A stretch of DNA of 64,000 nucleotides, from positions 310,001 to 374,000 of the forward strand of contig NZ_JACWMS010000003.1 in assembly GCF_014673215.1 (NCBI RefSeq). Direction: 5' to 3'. The notes beneath the pieces were generated by a model that did not search any database, was not told the origin of the DNA, and saw nothing but the letters and a program-made list of their open reading frames with translations. Shown in pieces: positions 19,450 to 28,771 of the stretch. Each line of letters starts with the position of its first letter. The first letter of the stretch is position 1. A program made the position numbers and the translations under genes. This DNA comes from Gordonia hankookensis. Its GTDB lineage: Bacteria; Actinomycetota; Actinomycetes; Mycobacteriales; Mycobacteriaceae.

Positions 19450-20412
19450 ATGGATTCGAGTGGCCGGGTCGCCGTGGACAACAACCGACTGCTGCGTGAG
19501 GTCGGCGCGACCGTCGCGGCCACCGCGGCCAGCGCCGGCGCGTCGTGGGCGGCATACAACTACCTGAACGGTCAGGCCACCGAGGCACGCACGGTGATAC
19601 CCCATCGCACCGACGACGCCCCCAACGGCGACGGCATCTACCTGCCGGACGGGACCGGGCCGCATCGTCCCGCCCGGGGCACATCGGTGGACGTCTACCT
19701 CGTCGTCTTCGGCGATTCGACCGCCGCGGGTCTCGGCGCCGAGACCGCCGATCAGACACCTGGCGTGTTGCTGGCCCGACGGGTGGCCGCGGAGACCGGC
19801 AAGATCGTGCGATACGCCAACAAGGCCATCGTCGGTGCCACGTCGAAGGGCCTGGAGGCACAGGTCGACGCCATGCTCATCACGCGCGAACGACCCGATG
19901 TGGCGGTGATCCTGATCGGCGCCAATGACGTCACGGCCACCAATGGCATCCGGTCGTCGGCCAAGCGACTCGGCGAGGCCGTCACCCTCCTCAAGGAGAA
20001 CGGTGCCGAGGTCGTCGTCGGGACGTGCCCCGACTTCGGCGTGATCACCGCCATCCCGCAACCCCTTCGGTCTGTGTTGCGCCGCTGGGGTCTGCAGCTC
20101 GCCGCGGCGCAGCGCGGCGCAGTGCGTGCGGCCGGTGGCCGCCCGGTACCGATGGCCGACCTCCTCGCCAAGGAGTTCCTGGCCAAGCCGGAACACATGT
20201 TCTCACCGGACCAGTACCACCCGTCTGCCGCCGGATATGCGCTCGCCGCCGACATCCTGATCCCCGAGGTGCTCGAGGCGATCGGCGAGTGGGGACCGGC
20301 GCCGCTGCCACAGCCGCCCGAGGTCTCTGAGGCGGTCGAACAGAATCGGCTGGTCAGCAGGGTTCGCCGTCTGGTGGGACGGCCGGGGAACCAAGCAACT
20401 GCTAGGGGGTAA
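19450..20412 (+). CDS. SGNH/GDSL-family esterase (Rv1075c-like)
   Basis: The protein has 320 residues. A hydrophobic N-terminal helix (~17-37) suggests an uncleaved anchor or signal. SGNH blocks are visible: FGDST with nucleophile S90, a glycine after block I, GAND at 157-160, and the catalytic pair in DQYHPS (D254, H257). This family includes the mycobacterial envelope esterase Rv1075c, also located beside a thiolase gene. The ATG at 19450 is the only reasonable start in this frame. The thiolase gene begins 9 bp downstream, so the two are likely co-transcribed. Confidence 0.85.
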   Translation: MDSSGRVAVDNNRLLREVGATVAATAASAGASWAAYNYLNGQATEARTVIPHRTDDAPNGDGIYLPDGTGPHRPARGTSVDVYLVVFGDSTAAGLGAETADQTPGVLLARRVAAETGKIVRYANKAIVGATSKGLEAQVDAMLITRERPDVAVILIGANDVTATNGIRSSAKRLGEAVTLLKENGAEVVVGTCPDFGVITAIPQPLRSVLRRWGLQLAAAQRGAVRAAGGRPVPMADLLAKEFLAKPEHMFSPDQYHPSAAGYALAADILIPEVLEAIGEWGPAPLPQPPEVSEAVEQNRLVSRVRRLVGRPGNQATARG

Positions 20413-20421
20413 TCTGGCGGC

Positions 20422-21645
20422 ATGCCTGAAGCAGTCATCGTCGCCCATGCCCGTTCCCCCATCGGCCGCGCCGGCAAGGGATCCCTCAAAGACGTCCGGC
20501 CGGACGAGCTCTCCCGCCAGATGGTCGCCGCCGCGCTCGCGAAGGTGCCCGAACTCGACGTCGCCGACATCGAGGACATTCACTGGGGCATCGGTCAGCC
20601 CGGTGGTCAGGGCGGCTACAACATCGCCCGTGTGATCGCCGTCGAACTCGGCCTCGATCATGTGCCGGGTGTGTCGGTCAACCGTTACTGCTCGTCGTCG
20701 TTGCAGACCACCCGGATGGCGCTGCACGCCATCAAGGCAGGCGAAGCCGACGTGATCATCTCCGGCGGCGTCGAGAGTGTGTCGAGCTTCGGCATCTCCG
20801 GCGGCGCAGACGGCGCCCCGAACTCCAAGAACCCGGTGTTCGACGAGGCCATGGCGCGCACCGAGAAGGCCGCCGAGGGCGGCGCGCCGACGTGGTACGA
20901 CCCTCGCAAGGACGGACTGATCCCCGACGTCTACATGGCGATGGGCCAGACCGCGGAAAACGTCGCGAGTTTCACCGGGATCTCCCGCGAGGATCAGGAT
21001 CGCTGGGGTGTGCTCAGCCAGAACCGCGCCGAGGAAGCGATCAAGTCCGGCTTCTTCGAGCGTGAGATCGATCCGGTCACCCTTCCCGACGGCACCACGG
21101 TGACCACCGACGACGGACCGCGCGCCGGAACAACCTACGAGAAGGTGTCGCAGCTCAAGCCGGTGTTCCGGCCCGACGGCACGATCACCGCAGGCAACGC
21201 CTGCCCGCTCAACGACGGCGCGGCCGCCCTGGTGATCATGAGCGACACCAAGGCCAAGGAACTGGGCCTGACCCCGCTCGCCCGGGTCGTCGCGACCGCG
21301 GCCACCGGCCTGTCGCCCGAGATCATGGGTCTCGGGCCGATCGAGGCGATCCGCAAGGTCCTCCGGATCTCCGGCAAGTCGATCTCCGACATCGACCTCG
21401 TCGAGATCAACGAGGCATTCGCCGTCCAGGTGCTCGGCTCGGCCGCCGAACTCGGCATCGACCACGACAAGCTGAACATCTCGGGCGGCGCGATCGCGCT
21501 CGGGCACCCGTTCGGCATGACCGGCGCGCGCATCACCACCACCCTGCTCAACAACCTGCAGACCCAGGACAAGACCTTCGGCATCGAGTCGATGTGTGTG
21601 GGTGGCGGTCAGGGTATGGCGATGGTGCTCGAGCGCCTCAGCTGA
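20422..21645 (+). CDS. fadA3: Acetyl-CoA acetyltransferase / 3-ketoacyl-CoA thiolase (FadA3-like)
   Basis: This thiolase of 407 residues has all three catalytic elements: nucleophilic Cys90 in NRYCSSSLQTT, His362 in GHPFGMTGAR, and the acid/base Cys392 in SMCVGGGQGM. Thiolysis of 3-ketoacyl-CoA releases acetyl-CoA in beta-oxidation; the reverse makes acetoacetyl-CoA. The gene symbol rests on synteny with Rv1074c beside the Rv1075c-type esterase. A long perfect hairpin ends the transcript. Chain-length preference is unknown. Confidence 0.9.
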   Translation: MPEAVIVAHARSPIGRAGKGSLKDVRPDELSRQMVAAALAKVPELDVADIEDIHWGIGQPGGQGGYNIARVIAVELGLDHVPGVSVNRYCSSSLQTTRMALHAIKAGEADVIISGGVESVSSFGISGGADGAPNSKNPVFDEAMARTEKAAEGGAPTWYDPRKDGLIPDVYMAMGQTAENVASFTGISREDQDRWGVLSQNRAEEAIKSGFFEREIDPVTLPDGTTVTTDDGPRAGTTYEKVSQLKPVFRPDGTITAGNACPLNDGAAALVIMSDTKAKELGLTPLARVVATAATGLSPEIMGLGPIEAIRKVLRISGKSISDIDLVEINEAFAVQVLGSAAELGIDHDKLNISGGAIALGHPFGMTGARITTTLLNNLQTQDKTFGIESMCVGGGQGMAMVLERLS

Positions 21646-21661
21646 TCCCGGCTCAAGACAC

Positions 21662-21703
21662 AAGGTCCGGGGCCGTCGGAATCGTCCGACGGCCCCGGAC
21701 CTT
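21662..21703. terminator. Bidirectional rho-independent terminator between convergent thiolase and MFS genes
   Basis: A perfect 19-bp stem (21662-21680 with 21685-21703) closes on the tetraloop ATCG, followed by TTCTT on the plus strand. It lies 17 bp after the thiolase stop and 6 bp after the opposing MFS gene stop at 21709. Confidence 0.88.
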
Positions 21704-21708
21704 TCTTG

Positions 21709-23211
21709 TCAGACCCTTTCGGGCAGTACCGCATCCGCGTCGAGCGGGCCGCCGGACATGTCGTCGGCGAACTCCACCGGCGCCTGCGGTCGTCGCACGA
21801 ACAGCACGATGACGATCAGCGCGATGCTCAGGCATCCGGCAACGGTGAACACACGCTGCACGCCGTGACTGATCGCCTCCGCCTCGGCGACGCCCGCGGT
21901 CTGGTCGGCCGTCGACACCACGGTCATCACGGTGATGAACAACGCCGTGCCTGCGGCACCCGCCACTTGCTGGAAGGTACCCAGCACGGCTGAGCCGTGC
22001 GAGTACAGCCGCGGCTCGACGGACCCGAGCGCGAGCGTCATCAGCGGCGTGAAGGTCGCGGCGAGCCCCAGGCACAACAGGGCGTTGGCGCTCAGCAGCC
22101 ACCACAGTGATGTCGACGGGCTGACGAAGACGAGCATCCAGACCGCGGCACTCACGATGATCGCGCCCGGGACTGCGAGGACCCGCGGCCCGTACATGTC
22201 GTAGATCCGCCCGACGAGCGGTCCGGCAAGTCCCATGATGAGGCCACCGGGCAGCGTCAGCAGACCGGTCGTCAGCGGGTCGAGCCCGAGGACGGTCTGC
22301 GCGAAATACGGCACCACGATGAACGTGCCGAGCATGGTCCCCATCGCGACGACCATGGCCCCCATCGCGAGCGAGAACTGCCCGGACTTGAACACCCGAA
22401 GGTCCAGCAGAGCACGATCCCGTCCCTGCAGGGCGAGCTGGCGGCCGATGAATGCGGCGAGCGCCAGGCCACCGACAGTGAACGGGACCCACAGCGGCAT
22501 CGACGATCCCGCCTCCGCCGATTCTCCGATCCCGGCGAGCCCGTAGACCAGGCCGCCGAAACCGAGCACTGCCAGCGGGATCGACAGATAGTCGATCGGG
22601 GTCTTGATCCGTTCCCCGACGGGCCGGACGAGCACACCGCCGACGATGAGCGCCACCAGTGCGATCGGACCGACGAAGCCGAAGATCCAGCGCCATCCGA
22701 AGTGATCCAGGATGAAGCCCGACACCGTCGGGCCCAGCGCCGGGGCGACCGCGATGACCACCGAGATGTTGCCCATCATCACCCCGCGCCTCGCCTCGGG
22801 GACGACGGTCATCACCGTGGTCATCAGCAGCGGCAGCATGATGGCGGTGCCGAGCGCCTGGATCACCCGCGCGACCAGCAGCACCTCGAACCCCGGCGCC
22901 GCGAACGCGATGAAGGTACCGACGGTGAACGCCGACATCGCGGCGATGAACAACACCCGGGCTCCCGCTCGCTGGATCAGGAAGCCGGTGAGCGGGATGA
23001 CGACCGCCATGGTCAGGAGGAAGGCCGTCGTCAGCCATTGACCCACACTGGGGTCGACGCCCAGATCCTCTTGGAGCACCGGGATCGCGATGCTCATGAC
23101 GGTCTCGTTGAGGATCACCACGAACGAGGCGACCAACAGGACGCCGATCAGGAGCAGGTTCTGACGCGACAGTCGGTCGTCGGTGGGTGACGACGTGCCG
23201 GTGGCAGTCAC
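21709..23211 (-). CDS. MFS drug exporter, DHA2 (14-TM) family
   Basis: The protein has 500 residues with about 14 transmembrane helices. DHA2 hallmarks are the first-helix region NETVMSIAIPVLQEDLG, then QWLTTAFLLTMAVVIPLTGFL, the loop RVIQALGTAIMLPLL, and motif C-like IAVAPALGPTVSGFI. These are typical of EmrB/Stp/LfrA proton-coupled multidrug exporters. The GTG at 23211 is preferred because AAAGGA lies 7 bp upstream; an ATG at 23238 has no ribosome site. No adjacent TetR gene controls it obviously. Substrates are unknown. Confidence 0.85.
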   Translation of the reverse strand: MTATGTSSPTDDRLSRQNLLLIGVLLVASFVVILNETVMSIAIPVLQEDLGVDPSVGQWLTTAFLLTMAVVIPLTGFLIQRAGARVLFIAAMSAFTVGTFIAFAAPGFEVLLVARVIQALGTAIMLPLLMTTVMTVVPEARRGVMMGNISVVIAVAPALGPTVSGFILDHFGWRWIFGFVGPIALVALIVGGVLVRPVGERIKTPIDYLSIPLAVLGFGGLVYGLAGIGESAEAGSSMPLWVPFTVGGLALAAFIGRQLALQGRDRALLDLRVFKSGQFSLAMGAMVVAMGTMLGTFIVVPYFAQTVLGLDPLTTGLLTLPGGLIMGLAGPLVGRIYDMYGPRVLAVPGAIIVSAAVWMLVFVSPSTSLWWLLSANALLCLGLAATFTPLMTLALGSVEPRLYSHGSAVLGTFQQVAGAAGTALFITVMTVVSTADQTAGVAEAEAISHGVQRVFTVAGCLSIALIVIVLFVRRPQAPVEFADDMSGGPLDADAVLPERV

Positions 23212-23393
23212 AGGGAGTCCTTTCCGGAAAGAAGCCATCGACCGACGGGTCGATGGCGATGGATTGTTTGACCGGCTACGGCGGCGGAACTCATCGGCCG
23301 CACTGCCACTGCTCACCACATGGATCAGAACGCTATCAACGGTGACCGGGCCTGGCGAGTGGTTTTTCGGCGAACCCCATGCCCCACACAAAA

Positions 23394-23424
23394 ACCCCGC
23401 GCCGCAATACATGCGGCGCGGGGT
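23394..23424 (-). terminator. Terminator of the Bax-inhibitor-like gene
   Basis: A perfect 12-bp GC-rich stem (23394-23405 with 23413-23424) encloses a 7-nt loop, followed on the minus strand by TTTTTGTG. It lies 16 bp after the gene stop and is a classic intrinsic terminator. Confidence 0.88.
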
Positions 23425-23439
23425 CTCCGGTCTGTGAGG

Positions 23440-24297
23440 CTAGTCCGAGTTGAAGTAGCTGAGCAGGCGCAGGATCTCGACGTAGAGCCAGACCAGCGTG
23501 ACGGTGAGGCCCAGCGCGACACCCCAGGCGGCGCGCTCCGGTGCACCGGCCCGGATGAGCCGGTCGGCAGCGTCGAAGTCGAGCAGGAAGCTGAATGCGG
23601 CGAGCGCAATGCAGACCAGCGAGAAGATGATCGCCAGAGGTCCACCGTTGCGGAGGCCGAAGCCCTCGCCGCCGTTGAACAGTCCGATCACGAGGTTGCC
23701 CAGCATCAAGACGATGACGCCGATCATGCCGGCGAACAACATGCGGGTGAACCGCGGCGTGACGCGGATCGCGCCGACCTTGTAGACCAGCAGCATTCCG
23801 AAGAACACTCCGAACGTGCCCAGCACCGCCTGCCCGATCAGCGCCCCGGCAGAGGTGTCGTTGGCGACCACCATGTTCGCGAAGACGAACGAGATGGAGC
23901 CGACGAACAGTCCTTCGAAGACCGCGTACCCGAGCACGATCGCCGGGTTGTCCTGCTTGCGCCCGAACGAGGCGACCAGGACCAGTGCGAGTCCACCGAG
24001 CGCACCCACGAGCATCAAGGGGGATGCGAGCCCGACGTTCTGGTCGACCAGGAAGTAGGTCGCGATGGCCGAGATGGTCAGCACGCCGAGCGTGATCGCG
24101 GTCTTGGTGACCACATCGTCGATCGTCAGCTGGCGGGTGACCGGCGCGGCCGGACGCGTGTATGGATCGGTCTGCTGCCCCTGTTGATTCCACATGGCAC
24201 CCTGACCGGCGGCGGCCGCTCCGGCGCCGAAACCGGCGTAGCCGGTCTGGTTATCGCGGACGACGCCGCGCATAACCGGATTGCTGCTCTCTCGCAC
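23440..24297 (-). CDS. Bax inhibitor-1/YccA family membrane protein
   Basis: The protein has 285 residues with seven predicted transmembrane helices after a ~75-residue Gly/Gln-rich cytoplasmic N-terminus. It belongs to the long actinobacterial branch of the family, recognisable from FEGLFVGSISFVFANM, QAVLGTFGVFFGMLLVYKVG and the C-terminal ALGLTVTLVWLYVEILRLL. The GTG at 24297 is chosen because AAAGGAGC precedes it by 7 bp; the upstream ATG has none. BI-1 homologues form pH-sensitive calcium leak channels in Bacillus (YetJ); the role here is unknown. Monocistronic, with its own terminator. Confidence 0.88.
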   Translation of the reverse strand: MRESSNPVMRGVVRDNQTGYAGFGAGAAAAGQGAMWNQQGQQTDPYTRPAAPVTRQLTIDDVVTKTAITLGVLTISAIATYFLVDQNVGLASPLMLVGALGGLALVLVASFGRKQDNPAIVLGYAVFEGLFVGSISFVFANMVVANDTSAGALIGQAVLGTFGVFFGMLLVYKVGAIRVTPRFTRMLFAGMIGVIVLMLGNLVIGLFNGGEGFGLRNGGPLAIIFSLVCIALAAFSFLLDFDAADRLIRAGAPERAAWGVALGLTVTLVWLYVEILRLLSYFNSD

Positions 24298-24332
24298 GTA
24301 CGTGCTCCTTTTTGCTTGTGGTGTCTGCCCTG

Positions 24333-25100
24333 TCAACGGGTACGACTGCTATCGAGTTCCGACTTTACCTTCTCTTGACTTTCATGTCGTGCGACAGCCT
24401 CGTTGTCACCATTGTCCAAACGTTGCCTGCCCAACCATGCACGCACGTCGCACGGCTCGCTCGCCGCACCCAGGACGCCCAACGAAGCGCGTCCGAGGCA
24501 GACCGAACGCATCAGCGATTCGGCGAGAGCCAGGTCATCGCCCCAGGGCAGACCCGGTTTGGCGAGCATCAGGGACGCCACCCCGTGAGCTGCCGACCAG
24601 AACTCGAGCACGACTTCGGTGACGTCGGACATCGGGAAGAACCCTTCGCCTGCCAGCTCGGTCACGGTCGCCGATATCCGGGCGAACGCGGACGCCGCCA
24701 ACACCTCGTCGACCATCGAGGCCCCGCCCCCGCCGGGCGGCGCCTGCCGAAACGCCAACCGGTACAGGACGGGCGTCTCCACGGCGAATCGCACATAGGC
24801 CAGCCCCTGCTGCAGAGCCCGCTCGAGCGGATCGTCGATGCCATCGGACACCTCGCCGAGCACGCCGTCGAGCTGCTCGAAATAACGTGCACACACGGCA
24901 TCGAGCAGGGCGTCCTTGTCGGCGAAGTGCAGATAGATCGACGGCGGGGTCACCCCGACGCGGCCGGCGACCGCACGGATGGACACCGCGGCGTCATCTC
25001 CCTCTTCGAGAAGGAGCGAGGTGGCAGAGGCGATGATCTCCTCGGCGAGGAGCTCACCGGACCCGCGGGGTGACCGGGTTCGTTTCGTCGTGCTGCGCAC
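24333..25100 (-). CDS. TetR-family transcriptional regulator
   Basis: The protein has 255 residues. The N-terminal helix-turn-helix (about residues 20-66) has the signature AVSIRAVAGRVGVTPPSIYLHFADKDALLDAV, and a ligand-binding domain with a WHG-type C-terminal motif (FWSAAHGVASLML) follows. Start is GTG at 25100 with AGGAGA immediately upstream, and the gene overlaps the 3' end of mmpL by 47 bp, so the two are co-transcribed. It most likely represses its own operon through the AT-rich element at 27391-27410. The inducer is unknown. Confidence 0.88.
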   Translation of the reverse strand: MRSTTKRTRSPRGSGELLAEEIIASATSLLLEEGDDAAVSIRAVAGRVGVTPPSIYLHFADKDALLDAVCARYFEQLDGVLGEVSDGIDDPLERALQQGLAYVRFAVETPVLYRLAFRQAPPGGGGASMVDEVLAASAFARISATVTELAGEGFFPMSDVTEVVLEFWSAAHGVASLMLAKPGLPWGDDLALAESLMRSVCLGRASLGVLGAASEPCDVRAWLGRQRLDNGDNEAVARHESQEKVKSELDSSRTR

Positions 25101-27363
25101 TGTTCTCCTGGGTCGACGTGAGTCCTGTCGGGTCGCTCGGTTGCGGAGCGACCGATTCAGACAACCCGATCCGATCGTGCAGGCGCGCGAGCGGCCCCGG
25201 GGCCCACCAGTTGGCGCGCCCGGCCAATCGCATGAACGCGGGCACGAGCACCATCCGGATCAGGGTCGCGTCCATCAGGACGGCCAAGGTCAGCCCCACA
25301 CCGAACATACGCATGAACGAGACCTCAGAGGCCGCGATGCCGGCGAACACGATGCTCATCAGGAGCGCAGCCGCGGTCACCACCCGACCGGTCCGGGCCA
25401 GGCCGACCGCCACCGCATGGTCGCTCGCCGCCCGGCTTCCATCCGATGCCAGCCACTCCTCGCGGATACGTCCGAGGAGGAAGACCTCGTAGTCCATGGA
25501 CAGACCGAAGGCGATGCAGAACATGAGTATCGGGATCGTCGCGACGAGAAACCCGGTCGACGTGGTACCCAATCCGCCGAGATGCCCGTCCTGGAAGAAC
25601 CAGACCATCGCACCGAATGTCGCGGTCAGCGACAGCACGTTGAGGACGAGCGCCTTGAGCGGTAGCACAACGCTGCCGGTGAACAAGAACAGCAGGATGA
25701 AGGTGGCGATCGCAATGGTCGCCAGGACCCACGGTAGGTGGTCATAGATCGCGTCGACCGTGTCCTCGTTGGTGGCCGCGAGGCCGGTGAACAGTACGTC
25801 GGCACCCTCGGGGACACCGACGTCACGCAACTGGTCGAGTTGCGCCAGACCGTCGTCGCGCATGGGCTCCAGATGGGTCGACACGGTGATCACGGAGACG
25901 TCGCCTCGGGTGTCGGCGGTGCCCCCGGGGGCCACCGATCGACCGTCGACGAATGTGCCCGCCGACGACGTCGCCGAGTTCACCTGTCCGACCTCGGAGA
26001 GCGCTGCGGTGTACCGGGCGAGAGCGGCCTGGTCGGAAACCCCCGAGGCGACGACGGTCACCGACGACGAGAGGTTCTGCGCATAGTCCTCACGGATCTC
26101 CTGCTGGATCGCGTGCGACGACGCCGAGGCGGGCAGCACCCGGTCGTCGGGGAAGCCGAAGCGAAGCCCGAAGAACGGTGCTCCCAGGACGAGGAGCAGT
26201 GCCGTCACCACGATGGCGGCCGGCGCCGCGTGCCGAAGGACGAATTGCACCGATCGATACCACCGGGTCTCCTCGATCGCGTGTGCCGTCGGCTCCGGTC
26301 GGCGGAACAGCCTGCGGACCGGCCTGCGCACGTCGAGCGCGTCCACGCGGTCGCCGAGCACCAGCAGGATCGCCGGGGTCAGGATCAGCGCGGCCACCGA
26401 CGCGACCAGTACGACACCGATACCGGCATAGGCGAATGACCGGAGGAAGTACATCGGGAAGATCACCAGGGCCGCGAGCGAGAGCGCGACGGTCACCGCC
26501 GAGAACGTCACGGTCCGGCCGGCCGTCGCCATCGTCGTCGCGATGGCGGTGCGACGTTGCGCGCCGGAGGCGACCTCCTCGCGATATCGCGTCACGATCA
26601 GCAGCGTGTAGTCGATGGCCAACGCCAGCCCCATCGCGGTGGTGAGGTTGAGGGCGAAGATCGAGACATCGGCGAACTCCGCGATCAGGCGGAGCAACGC
26701 GAAGGTGCCGACAATCGCGACGATCCCGATGATCACCGGCAGGGCGGCCGCCACCAGGCCACCGAACACGACGATCAGGACGAGGAAACTGATCGGGATC
26801 GCGATCGCCTCGGCCTTGGCCAGGTCCTTCGTGGTCTGCGCGTTGACCTGACCGAACACCAGCCCCTGCCCGCCGACCCGGATGGAGATCCCTTGCTGCT
26901 CACCGGAGAACAGATCGGCGATCTGCTCGGCGCGCTCGGGCGCCAGCTCCTCCCCACCGTCGAGGGTCGCGACGATCAGGGTCGAGGTGGAGTCGCGGCT
27001 CACCAGGGCCGGGGCCAGGTTCGGGTTCTGCCAGATCGAGAGGATCGGGCTCTGCACATCATCGCGGCGTTCCAGCTCGTCGACGATCCCGGTGCCGACC
27101 TGCCGGGCGACCGGATCGGTCGCCATGTTCATCCCGGCCGGCCCGTCGAGCTTGATCACCACCTGCAGTCCGCCGCGATGGAAGGTCTCGTCGAGAACCT
27201 GGTCGGCGCGCGCCGAACCCGAGTTCGGATCGCTGTAGCCACCGGCGAGCAGGTGGTGGGCCGCCGGCGCGCCGTACAGACCCGCCAGCGCGAGGACCAG
27301 GACGCCGACAGCCAGCACCGCCCTCGGCGCCTTGATGATCAGTCGCGTCAGCCTCGCCGACAT
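25054..27363 (-). CDS. MmpL-type RND transporter
   Basis: The protein has 769 residues from the ATG at 27363, which has GGGGAG 5 bp upstream (a GTG at 27369 is too close to that site). It has twelve transmembrane helices in two halves, each with a large extracytoplasmic domain. GLALAIDYTLLIVTRYREE in the first half and GLSMDYEVFLLGRIREEW in the second carry the paired Asp-Tyr residues used for proton relay in MmpL proteins. Such transporters export lipids or drugs across the membrane of mycolic-acid bacteria. An overlapping tetR suggests inducible export, more like an efflux pump than a dedicated lipid flippase. The cargo is unknown. Confidence 0.88.
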   Translation of the reverse strand: MSARLTRLIIKAPRAVLAVGVLVLALAGLYGAPAAHHLLAGGYSDPNSGSARADQVLDETFHRGGLQVVIKLDGPAGMNMATDPVARQVGTGIVDELERRDDVQSPILSIWQNPNLAPALVSRDSTSTLIVATLDGGEELAPERAEQIADLFSGEQQGISIRVGGQGLVFGQVNAQTTKDLAKAEAIAIPISFLVLIVVFGGLVAAALPVIIGIVAIVGTFALLRLIAEFADVSIFALNLTTAMGLALAIDYTLLIVTRYREEVASGAQRRTAIATTMATAGRTVTFSAVTVALSLAALVIFPMYFLRSFAYAGIGVVLVASVAALILTPAILLVLGDRVDALDVRRPVRRLFRRPEPTAHAIEETRWYRSVQFVLRHAAPAAIVVTALLLVLGAPFFGLRFGFPDDRVLPASASSHAIQQEIREDYAQNLSSSVTVVASGVSDQAALARYTAALSEVGQVNSATSSAGTFVDGRSVAPGGTADTRGDVSVITVSTHLEPMRDDGLAQLDQLRDVGVPEGADVLFTGLAATNEDTVDAIYDHLPWVLATIAIATFILLFLFTGSVVLPLKALVLNVLSLTATFGAMVWFFQDGHLGGLGTTSTGFLVATIPILMFCIAFGLSMDYEVFLLGRIREEWLASDGSRAASDHAVAVGLARTGRVVTAAALLMSIVFAGIAASEVSFMRMFGVGLTLAVLMDATLIRMVLVPAFMRLAGRANWWAPGPLARLHDRIGLSESVAPQPSDPTGLTSTQENSAQHDETNPVTPRVR

Positions 27364-27390
27364 TCGCACTCCCCAGGGTCGCTTATCGGC

Positions 27391-27410
27391 GTTAAGTTAT
27401 CAACATTAAC
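27391..27410. promoter_or_regulatory. AT-rich imperfect palindrome at the tetR-mmpL promoter
   Basis: GTTAAGTTATCAACATTAAC has outer 5-bp arms GTTAA/TTAAC and inner GTT/AAC half-repeats in an otherwise GC-rich region. It lies 28 bp upstream of the mmpL ATG and overlaps the stop codon of the upstream oxygenase gene. The position fits the autoregulatory operator of the TetR gene in this operon. Confidence 0.5.
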
Positions 27411-28596
27411 CGACTTCGGTCAACGGCCCGGCGTCCAATGCGGGCATCCCCAGACCTCGGCGCACCGTCCTCAGCTCCCGGCGGACGACGGCGGTCTCGG
27501 AACCCAGCAGACCGGTCGCACGCAAGACCTCGCGCAGGCGAACGGCCGGGCGGGCCACATCCACCAGGTGATGGAGGGGTGTTCGGCGCAATCCCATGGC
27601 GCCTGCCGCCGGTTGCTCCATCCAGCGGGTACTGATCGACGAGAACGACGTGGAGAGAACCGGTTTGATCACAAGTCCCATCATCGACACCACCGGTCCG
27701 GGGAGCGGGATCGCGTTCTGCAGATCGTAGCCGTCCCGCAGCAGAGCACGGGTCAAGGTCTTCGAGGCCGCATCGGGTTCCAGCTCGAATTCTGCCGCGA
27801 CGGCGAACAGTTCACGGGCTCCGGCGAAGTCGGTCGGCAGCCATCGGTCGTCGACCCCGATCACCCAGCCGATCCATCGCCAGAGATGGGTGATCGCCTC
27901 ACGCTCGGCGCTGCTGTAGTGGATCCCCAGGTCGCGCGCGACGATCAGCGGTAGCACGAGAAAGCCCCCACCGATGGTCAGGGCCGAATAGGTCTGGTTG
28001 ATCGGCACGCCCCACGAGTCGGCGTCCCAGACTTCCCCGGTGCCGCCTCGGTCGGCCAGCAGATGGTCACGGATCAACGCGTGCAGCAAGCGGATTCGGA
28101 TGGTCGCCACCCATCCGGGGGCGCCCGGACGCATGGCGCCCGGCGCTGTCGCCTCCGCCACCCAGCGCGCCGTGTTCTGAACCCGCTCGAGCGTCCCGTC
28201 GCCGAGCCGGCCCGTCGCGGCCAGCGGCCGGACGAAACCCTGCGCCTTATAGCCATAGATCAGCGACTGATACAACGTCGACGACTGCAGCGTGCCGAAC
28301 CGCCACCACGCGCGCGCACCGGCCTCGGCCAGTGCCCGGTCGAACCACGGCGGAGGCTCGCTCGCCGATCGCATCAGTTCCGCGAGGGTCGGCAACGTCG
28401 CCGGATCGTCGGCGCCGGCCTCCACGCATGCAAGCAATCGCATCCACGAGACGTCGCGTTCGTGCATCTGCGCGATCACGGCATCCGCGAGCGCATCGGA
28501 CCGCGACAGACCGACCTCGAGGCGATCCACCAACTCGGGGTGACGCTGCCGGACCGCATCCCAATTGCGCGCCCCGGTGATCGACGCGGCGTCCAT
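27406..28596 (-). CDS. MpaB/DUF2236-family oxygenase-like protein
   Basis: The protein has 396 residues from the ATG at 28596 (MDAASITG). It belongs to the all-alpha DUF2236 family: the N-terminal WFDRALAEAGARAWWRFGT segment, AVIAQMHERDVSW and the central THLWRWIGWVIGVDDRWLPTD segment are recognisable. The family includes mycophenolic-acid enzyme MpaB and latex-clearing protein Lcp, heme enzymes that cleave double bonds. I cannot assign the heme-ligand His with confidence. Its stop is 43 bp from the mmpL start, with an operator between. Divergent from the phosphotransferase operon, so it may share the KstR-like control. Confidence 0.65.
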   Translation of the reverse strand: MDAASITGARNWDAVRQRHPELVDRLEVGLSRSDALADAVIAQMHERDVSWMRLLACVEAGADDPATLPTLAELMRSASEPPPWFDRALAEAGARAWWRFGTLQSSTLYQSLIYGYKAQGFVRPLAATGRLGDGTLERVQNTARWVAEATAPGAMRPGAPGWVATIRIRLLHALIRDHLLADRGGTGEVWDADSWGVPINQTYSALTIGGGFLVLPLIVARDLGIHYSSAEREAITHLWRWIGWVIGVDDRWLPTDFAGARELFAVAAEFELEPDAASKTLTRALLRDGYDLQNAIPLPGPVVSMMGLVIKPVLSTSFSSISTRWMEQPAAGAMGLRRTPLHHLVDVARPAVRLREVLRATGLLGSETAVVRRELRTVRRGLGMPALDAGPLTEVG

Positions 28597-28728
28597 ACCA
28601 CCATGGTGACCACCGCATGTACGCAGGTCAAGCACCATCCGGTGCTGCCGGGGAGCGTGTCGTATGGGTCGCTCGGTGCAGTCGACCGCCCCACGGACGA
28701 ACTCTTCGAGTCAGCAGACAAGGCGGGA

Positions 28729-28742
28729 TGGAACGTGTTCTA
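28729..28742. promoter_or_regulatory. KstR-like operator upstream of the phosphotransferase operon
   Basis: TGGAACGTGTTCTA matches TNNAACNNGTTNNA at all fixed positions, the second such site in the window. It lies 30 bp upstream of the ATG at 28772 and 133 bp from the divergent oxygenase start, so the plus-strand operon is the better target. Confidence 0.6.
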
Positions 28743-28771
28743 ATTCTGTCCGCCCCACCCGCACTCGTCCG

